DNA of 64,000 nt from Paraflavitalea sp. CAU 1676 (GCF_029223285.1 NZ_JARHUJ010000009.1:470504-534503), one strand, 5' to 3'; positions 8,451-17,830 are shown, numbered from the stretch's first letter. The notes: a model not told the origin generated them from the sequence alone. Made by a program: numbers and translations.

Positions 8451-9679
8451 AAAACTGGCTCCTTATATCGACCATGCTCATGTGCCAGGCGGCCAACGCC
8501 GGCACCATCGTCGTGGGCGGCGAAAAAGGATTGCCATCCATCAAACAGGGCCTGGCGCTCACCAAACCCGGCGACACCCTGCTCATAAAAAAAGGCAGCT
8601 GGTATGTCAACAATGCCATCGTCGATAAGAAGATTGTCGTGCAGGGCGAAGGCTGGCCTGTACTACACGGAGCCGATAAATATGTCATCCTCACCGTTAC
8701 GGGAAAAGGGGCGGTTATCCGCGGACTTCATTTCACCAACAGTGGTTATTCATCCATGGAAGAGCGGCCCGCCCTGCGCATCATCGATGCCAGCGAGGTC
8801 GTTGTAGAAGGCAACCGCTTTACCCATACCTATTTCGGCATCCATGCCGCTAATAGCCATCATTTCACCATCCGCAACAATACCTTTCAGGGAGTTACCC
8901 GCACGGAGCAAACTACCGGCAATGGCATCCATCTCTGGAAGTGTTCTCATGCGCTGATCGATGGCAACACCGCAGCCGGCCACCGTGATGGCATCTATTT
9001 CGAGTTTGTAACACAATCTATTGTTCAAAACAACCGGAGTCACCACAATATCCGGTATGGGTTGCATTTCATGTTCTCCGACAACGACAGCTATACCGCC
9101 AATGCATTTCATGACAATGGGGCCGGGGTGGCTGTCATGTTCTCGAAAAAGGTGATTATGGAGCGCAACCGGTTTAACAACAACTGGGGGCCCGCGGCGT
9201 ATGGATTGCTGCTCAAGGAGATCAGCGACAGCCGCATCCTCCACAATGCATTCGAACAAAACACGGTGGGCATCTATATGGAAGGAGCCAACCGCATCGA
9301 AGTAGGCTATACCAGTTTCCGGGCCAACGGATGGGCTGCGCGTGTGCAGGCCAGTTGTGCCGGAAATAACTTTCACCACAATAACTTTCACACCAATACA
9401 TTCGATATAGCCACCAATGGCACACTCGTGCTCAATACCTTCAATGGAAACTATTGGGATAAATACGAGGGATATGATCTCAATCGTGATGGCGTGGGCG
9501 ATGTGCCATTTCATCCGGTGAGCTTGTATTCCATGCTTGTAGAGCGCGATCCCAACAGCCTCTTGCTGTTGCGCAGCTTTATGGTAGGCTTGCTCGATAA
9601 AGCCGAGAAAGCCATTCCCAGTCTCACCCCCGAAAACCTGGTCGATACACTACCCTTCATGAAACCCATCGCCTTATGA
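8447..9679 (+). CDS. nosD: NosD, periplasmic copper-processing beta-helix protein
   Basis: A 410-residue exported protein required to assemble the CuZ centre of NosZ, acting with the NosFY transporter. The signal peptide ends at QAANAG (about residue 19). The body is a right-handed beta-helix of repeated carbohydrate-binding/sugar hydrolase (CASH) strands, seen as recurring N-x-F/I-x-x-N-x-x-G units such as NRSHHNIRYGLHFMFSDN and NTVGIYMEGAN. The C-terminal NYWDKYEGYDLNRDGVGD motif is characteristic of NosD. The start overlaps the nosL stop and the stop overlaps the nosF start, both as ATGA, so the genes are translationally coupled. A longer upstream start at 8417 is less likely. Confidence 0.95.
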   Translation: MKNWLLISTMLMCQAANAGTIVVGGEKGLPSIKQGLALTKPGDTLLIKKGSWYVNNAIVDKKIVVQGEGWPVLHGADKYVILTVTGKGAVIRGLHFTNSGYSSMEERPALRIIDASEVVVEGNRFTHTYFGIHAANSHHFTIRNNTFQGVTRTEQTTGNGIHLWKCSHALIDGNTAAGHRDGIYFEFVTQSIVQNNRSHHNIRYGLHFMFSDNDSYTANAFHDNGAGVAVMFSKKVIMERNRFNNNWGPAAYGLLLKEISDSRILHNAFEQNTVGIYMEGANRIEVGYTSFRANGWAARVQASCAGNNFHHNNFHTNTFDIATNGTLVLNTFNGNYWDKYEGYDLNRDGVGDVPFHPVSLYSMLVERDPNSLLLLRSFMVGLLDKAEKAIPSLTPENLVDTLPFMKPIAL

Positions 9680-10443
9680 TCCGCATCGAACACCTCCACA
9701 AGCGATTCAGTAAACTGGCCGTACTCACCGATGTCAGCGCCAGCTTCCGGGCCGGACAGGTCATCGCGCTCATTGGTCCCAATGGGTCGGGCAAAACCAC
9801 CCTCATCAAAAGCATATTGGGTATGGTAAAACCCAGCGCTGGTCAGATATATTTTAATGATCAGCCGATCGGAGAGCAATTCGAATACCGCCGCCAAATC
9901 GGCTATATGCCGCAGATAGGCCGTTACCCCGATCATATGAAGATCAGTCAGGTTATGGCTATGATGCAGAATATTCGTAACCAGCCGGCAGCTGCCATCG
10001 ACGAAGACTTGTACCTGGCCTACGACATTGCCGCTATTGCCCATAAACCCATGCACAGTCTTTCAGGCGGTACACGGCAAAAGATCAGCGCTATACTGGC
10101 ATTTATGTTTCGGCCGGAAGTGTTGATACTCGATGAGCCCACCGCTGGGCTCGATCCGCTTGCCAGCGAGATCCTGCGCAACAAGATACTGGTCGAAAAG
10201 CAGCGGGGGCGCCTCATCCTCATCACCAGTCATATCCTCAATGATCTCGACGAACTGGCCACCGATATATTGTACCTGCACGAAGGGCAGGTCAAGTGTT
10301 ACGATACATTGCCCAACATCTTACAGCAAACGGGCCAGGCAAAACTCTCAAAAGCCATTGCCGCTCTCATGCAGGCGCAAAGTCACTCGCCTGCTAAGAT
10401 GCAAAACGGCCAGTGCACCACCAAAACTGTCAGCCATGTTTAA
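9676..10443 (+). CDS. nosF: NosF, ABC transporter ATPase
   Basis: A 255-residue cytoplasmic ATPase powering the NosFY membrane complex that supports CuZ maturation. Walker A GPNGSGKT is at residues 34-41, the Q-loop region reads YMPQIGRYPD, the signature is LSGGTRQK and Walker B is VLILDEPTAGLDP. The order nosD-nosF-nosY and the overlaps (ATGA with nosD, eight bases with nosY) make the assignment secure even though the ATPase itself is generic. The last ~25 residues are poorly conserved and rich in Gln and Lys. Confidence 0.94.
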   Translation: MIRIEHLHKRFSKLAVLTDVSASFRAGQVIALIGPNGSGKTTLIKSILGMVKPSAGQIYFNDQPIGEQFEYRRQIGYMPQIGRYPDHMKISQVMAMMQNIRNQPAAAIDEDLYLAYDIAAIAHKPMHSLSGGTRQKISAILAFMFRPEVLILDEPTAGLDPLASEILRNKILVEKQRGRLILITSHILNDLDELATDILYLHEGQVKCYDTLPNILQQTGQAKLSKAIAALMQAQSHSPAKMQNGQCTTKTVSHV

Positions 10444-11203
10444 GCTCGCCAAATACGTCTGGTACGATATCCTCCGTAGCAAGGTGGTTATAGCTTATAC
10501 GGCATTCCTGCTCACCGTGTCCATGAGTTTGTTCCAGCTCGAGGCCGATAGTGGCAAGGCCCTGCTCAGCCTGCTCAATATCATCCTGCTCATCGTGCCG
10601 TTGGTGAGCATCATCTTTGCCACCATACATTATTACAATAGTTACGAGTTCATCGAGCTCATGTTGTCGCAACCCGTCAGCCGCACACGTATTCTGCTGA
10701 GCGAATATGTCGGCACCGCCGGCAGTCTCACGGCAGCATTCCTGTTGGGCGTGGGCATACCGGTATTGATCTACCAGCCCACTGCAACGGGCATGGCCTT
10801 ATTGTTTACGGGTAGTATGCTTACCATTATTACCTGTTCCCTGGCCTTCCTGGTATCTGTGAAGGCGCGGGAAAAGGCCCGTGGCATCGGGGCCGCCCTG
10901 CTCTGCTGGTTTTATTTTGCCCTGTTGTACGATGGGTTGTTGCTGCTGCTCATATTCACCTTCAGCGATTACCCACTCGAGAAGGTCACCTTGCTGCTCA
11001 CCTCGCTCAATCCCATCGACCTCGCCCGCATCTTCCTCATGCTGCAGCTCGATATCAGTGCGCTCATGGGGTATACAGGCGCCACCTACAAAGTGTTTTT
11101 CGGCAGCGGATGGGGATTGCTCTATACAGCCGTTATTCTGCTTGCCTGGGCAATGATACCGCTTTGGATGGCCATTCGCCGCTTCCGTCGCAAAGACCTT
11201 TAG
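10436..11203 (+). CDS. nosY: NosY, ABC-2 type permease
   Basis: A 255-residue membrane permease partner of NosF. About six hydrophobic helices are visible, starting with VVIAYTAFLLTVSMSLF and the central LLNIILLIVPLVSIIFATIHYYNSYEFIELMLSQP segment that includes the typical E-L-x-L-x-Q-P-x-S-R motif of ABC-2/NosY proteins. The start at 10436 (MFKLAKYVWYDILRSK) overlaps nosF by eight bases. An open frame reaches back to 10133 inside nosF but is just overlap. It ends the core nos cluster; 71 bases follow before hemN. Confidence 0.93.
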   Translation: MFKLAKYVWYDILRSKVVIAYTAFLLTVSMSLFQLEADSGKALLSLLNIILLIVPLVSIIFATIHYYNSYEFIELMLSQPVSRTRILLSEYVGTAGSLTAAFLLGVGIPVLIYQPTATGMALLFTGSMLTIITCSLAFLVSVKAREKARGIGAALLCWFYFALLYDGLLLLLIFTFSDYPLEKVTLLLTSLNPIDLARIFLMLQLDISALMGYTGATYKVFFGSGWGLLYTAVILLAWAMIPLWMAIRRFRRKDL

Positions 11204-11262
11204 GTTGATGAAAATAAGCTGCGGGGCTGATCTCCATCAGTTACTCCGCATGTTGTGCCAGC

Positions 11263-11270
11263 TACATTTG
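11263..11270 (+). promoter_or_regulatory. Candidate -7 element of hemN
   Basis: TACATTTG, four bases before the hemN ATG at 11275. It suggests hemN can be transcribed separately from the nos genes with almost no leader. Confidence 0.5.
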
Positions 11271-11274
11271 TATC

Positions 11275-12684
11275 ATGCAAATAGCCTCTATCGATCCGCA
11301 GTTGCTCGAACGCTACAACCGGCCTGTGCCCCGCTATACCAGTTATCCTACAGTACCTGTCTGGGAACCGGAGATAGGTGAGGAGCGCTGGCGCGAACAG
11401 GTGACCCAAGCCTTCCATCGAGAAAATGGGATCAACCTTTCGGGCGGAGATACGGGCATCCTTCAACAAAGAAGCACCGCCAACGGCCTGTCGCTTTACC
11501 TCCATTTGCCATTTTGCGAATCGCTCTGTACCTATTGTGGATGCAATAAAAAGATCACCACCAACCACAGCGTTGAAGAAGAATACATGAAAGTGATACT
11601 GGCAGAGTGGAAACTGTACCGTGACCAGTTTAAAGAACGACCGCTCATACGTGAGTTGCACCTGGGCGGTGGCACGCCCACCTTTTTCAGTGCGGCGAAT
11701 CTGCGCCGGCTCATGGAAGACCTGCTGGCAGGTTGTGATATTCACCCCGATCATGCCTTCAGCATCGAAGGGCATCCGAACAATACAACCCGCGAGCACC
11801 TGCAAACACTGGCGGCGCTGGGCTTCCGGCGTATTAGTTACGGGGTGCAGGACAATGATCCCGAAGTACAGCGCATCATCAACCGCATACAACCCCTGGA
11901 CAATGTGCGCCGCGCAACGGAGCAGGCACGTGCATGCGGGTTTACCTCTATCAATTTCGATCTTATCTATGGCTTACCACTGCAAACCCTGGCAAGCATC
12001 GAACGAACGATGAACGAAGTGATCGCACTGCGGCCCGACCGTATCGCGTTTTATAGCTATGCCCACGTACCGTGGACCTCCCGCGCTCAGCGCCTCTTCG
12101 ATGAATCGCACCTGCCGTCGGCAGCAGAAAAACTGGCCTTGTACCAGCATGGGCGCGAGCTGCTTACGCAGCAGGGGTATGCCGATATTGGGATGGATCA
12201 CTTTGCTTTACCAACGGATGAATTGTACCAGGCCTGGCAGGCTGGCATCCTGCACCGCAACTTCATGGGGTATACCACGCAACATACGGGCTTGTTAGTC
12301 GGACTCGGCGTATCGGCCATCAGCGATGCCGGTAATGCATTTGCGCAAAACGAGAAAACATTACACGATTATAATGCACGCGTGCAGGCAGGTCACCTGC
12401 CGGTAAAGAAGGGCTATGTGCTTACGACGGCCGAGCTTGCCGTGCGTCGCTACATTCTCGATATCAGTTGCAAAGGATATACAGAAATAGCCGCCGCCGA
12501 TGTGCCGGCCTTGCAGGAATATTGTTTCGACAGGCTGGAGGCATTGGCGGCCGATGGGCTCATTACCTGGCAGCATCCACGTGTGCGGCTCACCGCGCTG
12601 GGGCATTATTTTCTACGCCATGTATGTGCAGCATTCGATGCGCATCTTACAGAGGGGGCGAATACGTTCAGCAAGGCAATATGA
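11275..12684 (+). CDS. hemN: Oxygen-independent coproporphyrinogen III oxidase (radical SAM)
   Basis: A 469-residue radical SAM enzyme that decarboxylates coproporphyrinogen III to protoporphyrinogen IX without oxygen. The N-terminal YNRPVPRYTSYPT motif is specific to true HemN rather than HemW. The cluster-binding CESLCTYC (Cys 81, 85, 88) is followed by the extra Cys of C-G-C-N-K-K, also HemN-type. Later motifs LHLGGGTPTF, EGHPNNTT, SYGVQDNDPEVQRIINR and FDLIYGLP are all present. The enzyme fits a facultative lifestyle: it supplies haem for cytochromes when NosZ works at low oxygen. Confidence 0.96.
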   Translation: MQIASIDPQLLERYNRPVPRYTSYPTVPVWEPEIGEERWREQVTQAFHRENGINLSGGDTGILQQRSTANGLSLYLHLPFCESLCTYCGCNKKITTNHSVEEEYMKVILAEWKLYRDQFKERPLIRELHLGGGTPTFFSAANLRRLMEDLLAGCDIHPDHAFSIEGHPNNTTREHLQTLAALGFRRISYGVQDNDPEVQRIINRIQPLDNVRRATEQARACGFTSINFDLIYGLPLQTLASIERTMNEVIALRPDRIAFYSYAHVPWTSRAQRLFDESHLPSAAEKLALYQHGRELLTQQGYADIGMDHFALPTDELYQAWQAGILHRNFMGYTTQHTGLLVGLGVSAISDAGNAFAQNEKTLHDYNARVQAGHLPVKKGYVLTTAELAVRRYILDISCKGYTEIAAADVPALQEYCFDRLEALAADGLITWQHPRVRLTALGHYFLRHVCAAFDAHLTEGANTFSKAI

Positions 12685-12836
12685 CCATTACACTTTCCAC
12701 ATCCTTAGTGCTTTATGTAAGCCCACCTGTCACAGATCATCCGCACCTGATAAAAATCAGTAACCCGGAAAACAGCGGTCAGCTTCCGGGCAGCGATCCC
12801 GACCGACATTTGAGGCGTAAAAAAAATCGAACCGTT

Positions 12837-13184
12837 ATGGCAACAACAATGCATCCTTCCGTACAGCCCGCCTATACAATTGCAAACAACAATACTGGCG
12901 CCTGGACCCGCTTCATGGAATGGGCCAAAGGGCAAGATGACAACCGATTAATGTGGCTGGCGATTGCGCTGGGTGGGTTTGGTTGTGTACTCACACCCAT
13001 CACCATCCTGTTTGTGTCGATGGCGGGTATGAACTTATTCCTGTTCATGACAGCCCTGATGGCGATGGCGATCTCGCTTATCGTGAACCTCGCGGCCATG
13101 CCTACGAAATACACCATTCCTGTGTTTTTTCTGAGTGTGCTGATCGATGTGGCTGTGATAGTAGCGGCGCTGGCAAGTCTTTGA
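12837..13184 (+). CDS. Small membrane protein of unknown function
   Basis: A 115-residue protein with three hydrophobic segments (about residues 38-60, 62-85 and 92-114) and a polar N-terminus. I do not recognise a characterised family. The start at 12837 (MATTMHPSVQ) is the first that excludes the low-complexity upstream frame overlapping hemN. It is followed by a good terminator at 13209. Its place behind the nos/hemN block may be accidental. Confidence 0.65.
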   Translation: MATTMHPSVQPAYTIANNNTGAWTRFMEWAKGQDDNRLMWLAIALGGFGCVLTPITILFVSMAGMNLFLFMTALMAMAISLIVNLAAMPTKYTIPVFFLSVLIDVAVIVAALASL

Positions 13185-13208
13185 AGAATTGGTCTATCAT
13201 AGTTTGCA

Positions 13209-13241
13209 GCCGGGTGGAGCAGGAGCCATCCGGCTTTTTTT
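13209..13241 (+). terminator. Rho-independent terminator
   Basis: Nine-base-pair stem (GCCGGGTGG with CCATCCGGC, one G-T pair) and seven T, 25 bases after the small membrane protein. Confidence 0.85.
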
Positions 13242-13588
13242 ATGGGGAAACTCGGTAGCTTGCATAAGAATAAAAGAACCTGCAGGCTCACATTGGCATA
13301 CGGTAAGAACTTAAATCATTTCCCGTGAAAAAGCTCCTCCGTCTTCAACCAATGATCACCCGCAGGGATTTGTACAGATTCCCATAGTAATCATTACCTG
13401 TGCAAAAAAGTTGATGTGCGAGTGGTTGGGTGAAAAGTTTAACGGCAGGGCAGCAACTACCCAAAAACGGTCATTGTAGGTTGATCTCAAAGCTGCAGGC
13501 GCCGTAACGATAGGAAAGATACAAAGAGGTTTCGATATATCAACGAATCTGTTGACTATTTTTTTCTGGCATAGGAATAACATTGGCC
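13242..13588. other. Non-coding stretch
   Basis: About 350 bases without a credible gene, AT-rich, leading to the XRE regulator. I see no hairpin or repeat of note in it. Confidence 0.5.
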
Positions 13589-13828
13589 ATGCCATTCAGT
13601 AAAAAAGACCAGCAAAAGCTCCATGCGTTGGGACAAAGGGTGCGACAACTGCGCGAAGAGCGCGGACTTTCCCTCAAGGCCCTGGCGCATACCATCAACA
13701 AAGATCCCCAGTCGGTACACCGTCTTGAGCAGGGCGGCGTCAATCCCGGATACCTCTACCTGCTGGCTGTTTGCGAAGGGCTAGAAATAGAAATCACCGA
13801 ATTGTTGGAAGGGGTAGAGGAGGAGTAA
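13589..13828 (+). CDS. XRE-family helix-turn-helix regulator
   Basis: A 79-residue protein made almost only of a Cro/CI-type HTH domain: LGQRVRQLREERGLSLKALA, then INKDPQSVHRLEQGGVNPGYLYLL as the recognition part, then ITELLEG. Small single-domain XRE proteins of this type are common in Bacteroidota. The ATG at 13589 is preferred to a TTG two codons upstream. Its last 35 bases overlap the 3' end of the convergent protease/TPR gene. The target is unknown. Confidence 0.85.
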   Translation: MPFSKKDQQKLHALGQRVRQLREERGLSLKALAHTINKDPQSVHRLEQGGVNPGYLYLLAVCEGLEIEITELLEGVEEE

Positions 13829-15014
13829 TTTCACCAGCAAAGTTGGTCTCCCCAGTCATCGAAGTGGCTTCCTGAAAATAACCATCGAGTAAGGGCATGT
13901 CCGCATCGATAGCTTTGGCTTTCTCTAAATATTCGAGTGCCGGTGCCTGTTCGTTTTTCTTCAAGTGATAAAGTCCCAGGTTGCGGAACACGTAGCCGTT
14001 TTTGTCGTCCAGGTCCAGGCTCTTTTGAAGGTCGGCCAACCCTGCCTCTAATTGGCCAAGCAGGATCTTCGAGAATCCCCGGTTATTGTAAGCGTAGGCG
14101 AAACCTGGTGCCAGCCGGATGGCCCTGTTCAGGCCCTGCATAGCTTCTTCGTGGCGGCCCAGCATGCCCAGTGCATATCCTTTTGCGTTTAGGCTTAGGG
14201 AATCATCTGGGTTGCGATCCAGCAGTGATTCAAAAATGGGCAGGGCATCCTCCAGGCGTAATTGTGCCAGGTATATAGTTCCCTGCAGTTGGTGGTCGTA
14301 GGTTTTGAAGAAATGCTTCGACCGGATAGTGTCCAGCAAGGCAAGGGCCCTGTCATACTGTTTCAAATGGCAATAGATATAAGCACCCATCCGGTAGGCA
14401 TTACGGCCATGTCCGCCATCCTGCAAATACTGCTCAAAAAGATCACTGGCCAATTGGTAGTCTCTGTTGTTGATGGCTTCATTCATTTCCCGGAAAGGAC
14501 CATGAAATAGGGAATAACGGATCAGTTCAAGAAAGTTATGACCGTCATTGCCGTAAGGTTGTCCGTCGGCATTATGCCCAACCTGCCGGCGTGGGATAGC
14601 CGTTGCCAGAATGGTATAGAATGAGTATATGGTAGCGCAGGTTAAAAAGAAGTGGTAAAATCCTCCCGGTTCCTCACCTTTCCACACATTCCAGCAAACG
14701 AGAAAAGTGGCTAGTGAAACCAACGGTCCCGTCGCAACATACAGCATCTGCCCACCAATGGAGATATCCCCCGGCGGAAAGCAACAACCATAGTACCAGC
14801 GAAATGGGTTGTAATGGAAATGCATGGTCAGTCTGCCCAGTTTCAGGCGCAGGTTGCGCCCGCTATTGCCCTGCGAACCGATGAAGAGGCCTACCGGCTG
14901 TTTAGAAAGCAACAGCATCGGCACGGCATGCCCAAGTTCATGTAAGAACACGGTGGCCGGCACAGCTGTGAGTAGTCCGGTAAGCACCATCAATAAGAAA
15001 TAAATATAATCCAT
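13794..15014 (-). CDS. Site-2-protease-like (M50) membrane protein with TPR repeats
   Basis: A 406-residue protein. The N-terminal third is a membrane domain with HELGH at residues 25-29, placed in the first helix exactly as in M50 peptidases, and further helices around 90-115 and 125-150. From about residue 180 on it is a chain of TPR-like helices (for example DYQLASDLFEQYLQDG, YDRALALLDTIRS, GRHEEAMQGLNRAIRLAP, FAYAYNNRGFSKILLGQLEAGL). Similar M50-TPR proteins occur in Bacteroidota with unknown substrates. I could not find the second M50 motif (N-x-x-P-x-x-x-x-D), so activity is uncertain. The start MDYIYFLL at 15014 is preferred over 15098. Confidence 0.75.
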   Translation of the reverse strand: MDYIYFLLMVLTGLLTAVPATVFLHELGHAVPMLLLSKQPVGLFIGSQGNSGRNLRLKLGRLTMHFHYNPFRWYYGCCFPPGDISIGGQMLYVATGPLVSLATFLVCWNVWKGEEPGGFYHFFLTCATIYSFYTILATAIPRRQVGHNADGQPYGNDGHNFLELIRYSLFHGPFREMNEAINNRDYQLASDLFEQYLQDGGHGRNAYRMGAYIYCHLKQYDRALALLDTIRSKHFFKTYDHQLQGTIYLAQLRLEDALPIFESLLDRNPDDSLSLNAKGYALGMLGRHEEAMQGLNRAIRLAPGFAYAYNNRGFSKILLGQLEAGLADLQKSLDLDDKNGYVFRNLGLYHLKKNEQAPALEYLEKAKAIDADMPLLDGYFQEATSMTGETNFAGEITPPLPLPTIR

Positions 15015-15180
15015 TGGGGCGGGGTTGAGGAGGTCGTCAACAAGATAGAAATACCATCGGGGAAAACCAAACGCCGGTAGGGAATTGGCAAGTCGCAAAA
15101 CCAGTAAAATCGTTAAAGTTGTTTGGGCGCGTTGTGCCGAACCGATAGTAGCAGTACCTTTTCGTCCTTAAACCAGCACT

Positions 15181-15879
15181 ATGAGGATTCGATGGATGAT
15201 AACGGTAGTTGTTCTCGCAACTGCTCAGATAACCCTGGCAAATACACAGCAAATTATTGCGGCCAAACTGTCATCGGATACATCGGCGCCGTTGGCTTTG
15301 CTGAACAAGAGGCAGGTGTTAAGGGCGAATTACGAAGCCTATTCCACCCTCGGTGCTGATGGAAACCCACACAGCAATGGCTGGTATGCATCCACCAATT
15401 ATCCCAGTAAGAAGCGTTTGTCAACCAGGCTCCCGGTCAATGCCCTTTCGCTTACAATTGACACTGCCCGGCTCGATACATTCTCCACACACTATCAGGC
15501 ATATCCCCTGTATATTGTGAATACCACCACCGATACCTTACAGTTCAAAGCAATGGATAGCAGGTTATATATGCGGATGCAGGCGTTGAACGAGGAAGGC
15601 CACTGGCAGGATATCGAATACTTGCAGCGTTGGGCCAGTTGTGGAAACAGCTATCATCGGATACGCCTGGAACCGGATGCTCATTGGAAATTTGTGGTGC
15701 CACATTTTGAAGGTACACTGCAAACAAAATTAAGGGTGGTATTGGAGTACATCGATCCGCACGATCCGGGCAAGATAGAGCTGGCATTCAGTAATACGAT
15801 CAATGTCAGATTGAATCCATCGCAGTTTTTGCAGGAGCAGTCGGAGTTCCCGTTGAACGCGAAAGAGCCGATCGAATAA
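15181..15879 (+). CDS. Secreted protein, stand-alone copy of a domain found in the next gene
   Basis: A 232-residue protein with a Sec signal (MITVVVLATAQITLA). No named family recognised. From about residue 45 to the end it is clearly related to the last ~190 residues of the WG-repeat protein encoded 70 bases downstream: shared motifs are AYSTLG-DG, YPLY-NTT-DTLQF-A-DSRLY, Q-W-Q-D-I, CGNSYH-I-LEP-AHWKFVVP and Y-DP-P. The two genes are on the same strand and probably cotranscribed. The domain looks like a beta-rich extracytoplasmic module; its role is unknown. Confidence 0.75.
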   Translation: MRIRWMITVVVLATAQITLANTQQIIAAKLSSDTSAPLALLNKRQVLRANYEAYSTLGADGNPHSNGWYASTNYPSKKRLSTRLPVNALSLTIDTARLDTFSTHYQAYPLYIVNTTTDTLQFKAMDSRLYMRMQALNEEGHWQDIEYLQRWASCGNSYHRIRLEPDAHWKFVVPHFEGTLQTKLRVVLEYIDPHDPGKIELAFSNTINVRLNPSQFLQEQSEFPLNAKEPIE

Positions 15880-15949
15880 AAACTGATCCCCAACCTTGCA
15901 ACAGTCCAATAGCCTGATTAAATTGGCCGTTGACCTACAATTCCTGATA

Positions 15950-17830
15950 ATGAAAATACCTGGAACCTTTATTATTGCTTTGCTATTATCGCTCAGTGCT
16001 GCAGCCAGGCAAGACACCCTTTTTAGGATCGAAGACCAGGGCAAAGTTGGTTATATCAATGCACAGGGCCGGGTAGTGATACCCACAAAATACCACAGTG
16101 GCGAGGCGTTTAGCGAGGGCCTGGCGGCTGTACGTGAAAATGGCTACTATGGTTTCATCGATACCAGAGGCAATTATGTATTAGAGCCGCAGTTCGATAA
16201 GGCGGCTCATTTTCAGAATGGAGTATCGCTCGTTACCCGCAAGGGTAAGCCTACTATCATTGATCGCACGGGAACAGCGATAGCTCCACCTGTATACAAA
16301 ACCCTTGAGTTCGTCGGTCCACGCAAAGCCATTGTACACACGGAGAGTGGTCATGTTGGGTTGTTAGATATACCTACGCGAAAGTTGGTGCTCGATACAA
16401 TCTATTGGAGAATGGAAGTATTTGACAAGGGCGTGGCCGTCGTCGAAAAATACAACCCCCGCAGCAAACGGTCCCGGTCGCCTCAGTACTCGGTTATTGA
16501 CACCAATGGGCGGGTTATAGTGCCGTTTGGCAGGTATTTCAAAATTAATCCATTCAGTCAGGGTTATGCAATTGCGGATAGTAAGTCGCGCAAATGGGAC
16601 GAAATGGGCGATTATGTGCTGATTGATTCCAAGGGCCGCGAACTCTTCAGGCAATACCCAAAAGATTACGATCTGATCTGGGGAACCTACCATGAAGGGC
16701 GCATACGGATATCCTTGGTAAACGGAACCGATCATGAAGGGTACATCGATATCCGCGGAAAAGTAGTGCTCGACAACACGCTGTATACTAATGTTACTGA
16801 ATTCTCGAGGGGGCGGGCCTTCGCCAGAACGAAGGAAGAGCTTTATTACCTGATAGATACAGCATTCCGGGTGCTTAATAAAGATCCTTACCGGGGAGTT
16901 GAGGAAGATCCATTCCGCACGCCCTATGCTGCCGTTGATACGGAGACGGGCTGGGGTGTTATAGATAAGAGTGGAACCTTTGTGGTAAAACCCACTTTGC
17001 CCTACATCGATCGGATTGTTGGTGATTTTGTTTATTTCGGCATGGATGAAGGAGAAGGAGATAAGGGGCCATTTGGGGTGATCACTATTGGAGAGAAGCC
17101 AGTCATTAATCCAGTCATGCAGCAGTATGACCGCCGGGGTTTTGTAAATGGCTTGCTGTTGGCCGTGGTTGACGATCGGCTCACCTGGTTCAACGAAGCC
17201 GGGCAGCAGGTATGGCAGGCGCAACAGGATACAACTACTCATTTGCGCAGATTGAATATCGATTTCATGCTGCGAGCCCATTGCAGTGCTTACTCTACCC
17301 TTGGCAAGGATGGCGAATTCAACAGCGGAGGTTGGGCAACATCGGGCAATTTTCCCCAGAAAACCCTGCCGGGTAGGCAGCAGCAACCCAACCGCTTATC
17401 AGTCGTGATCGACACCATGCGCGTTGATACCTTTGGTTGGCGCTACAATGGGTATCCCCTGTATGTCATGAATACAACAGCAGATACCCTACAGTTCCGG
17501 GCCGTCGATAGCCGTTTGTATTTGAAGATGCAGGCGCAGGACGAAAAAGGGCAATGGCAGGATATCCAGTATATGCCGTCTTCATTTTGTGGCAACAGCT
17601 ATCATACGATTCAGTTGGAGCCGGCTGCGCATTGGAAATTTGTGGTGCCCGATCTTGAAGGAGAGCTGTCTACATACATCCGGGTGGAGTTGAAATACCT
17701 TGATCCGCGCAATCCCGAAAAGGAAAAGATCCTATACAGTAATATCATTCGCGGATCCATCAATCCGGCACAGTTTACAAATAAGCAATCTTATTACCGT
17801 ACCGGGATCATGGACCCCTATATCGATTAG
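15950..17830 (+). CDS. WG-repeat secreted protein with a C-terminal domain shared with its neighbour
   Basis: A 626-residue exported protein (signal FIIALLLSLSAAARQ). Residues 20-430 hold a series of WG repeats, seen as G-x-x-G-x-I-x-x-x-G-x-x-V-I-P-x-x-Y/F blocks such as GKVGYINAQGRVVIPTKYH, GYYGFIDTRGNYVLEPQFD and GWGVIDKSGTFVVKPTL. The last ~190 residues are a paralogue of the whole mature protein encoded upstream. WG repeats are common in Bacteroidota surface or periplasmic proteins of unknown role. I placed the start at 15950 where the signal peptide begins; a start at 15896 would add 18 non-signal residues. Confidence 0.85.
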   Translation: MKIPGTFIIALLLSLSAAARQDTLFRIEDQGKVGYINAQGRVVIPTKYHSGEAFSEGLAAVRENGYYGFIDTRGNYVLEPQFDKAAHFQNGVSLVTRKGKPTIIDRTGTAIAPPVYKTLEFVGPRKAIVHTESGHVGLLDIPTRKLVLDTIYWRMEVFDKGVAVVEKYNPRSKRSRSPQYSVIDTNGRVIVPFGRYFKINPFSQGYAIADSKSRKWDEMGDYVLIDSKGRELFRQYPKDYDLIWGTYHEGRIRISLVNGTDHEGYIDIRGKVVLDNTLYTNVTEFSRGRAFARTKEELYYLIDTAFRVLNKDPYRGVEEDPFRTPYAAVDTETGWGVIDKSGTFVVKPTLPYIDRIVGDFVYFGMDEGEGDKGPFGVITIGEKPVINPVMQQYDRRGFVNGLLLAVVDDRLTWFNEAGQQVWQAQQDTTTHLRRLNIDFMLRAHCSAYSTLGKDGEFNSGGWATSGNFPQKTLPGRQQQPNRLSVVIDTMRVDTFGWRYNGYPLYVMNTTADTLQFRAVDSRLYLKMQAQDEKGQWQDIQYMPSSFCGNSYHTIQLEPAAHWKFVVPDLEGELSTYIRVELKYLDPRNPEKEKILYSNIIRGSINPAQFTNKQSYYRTGIMDPYID

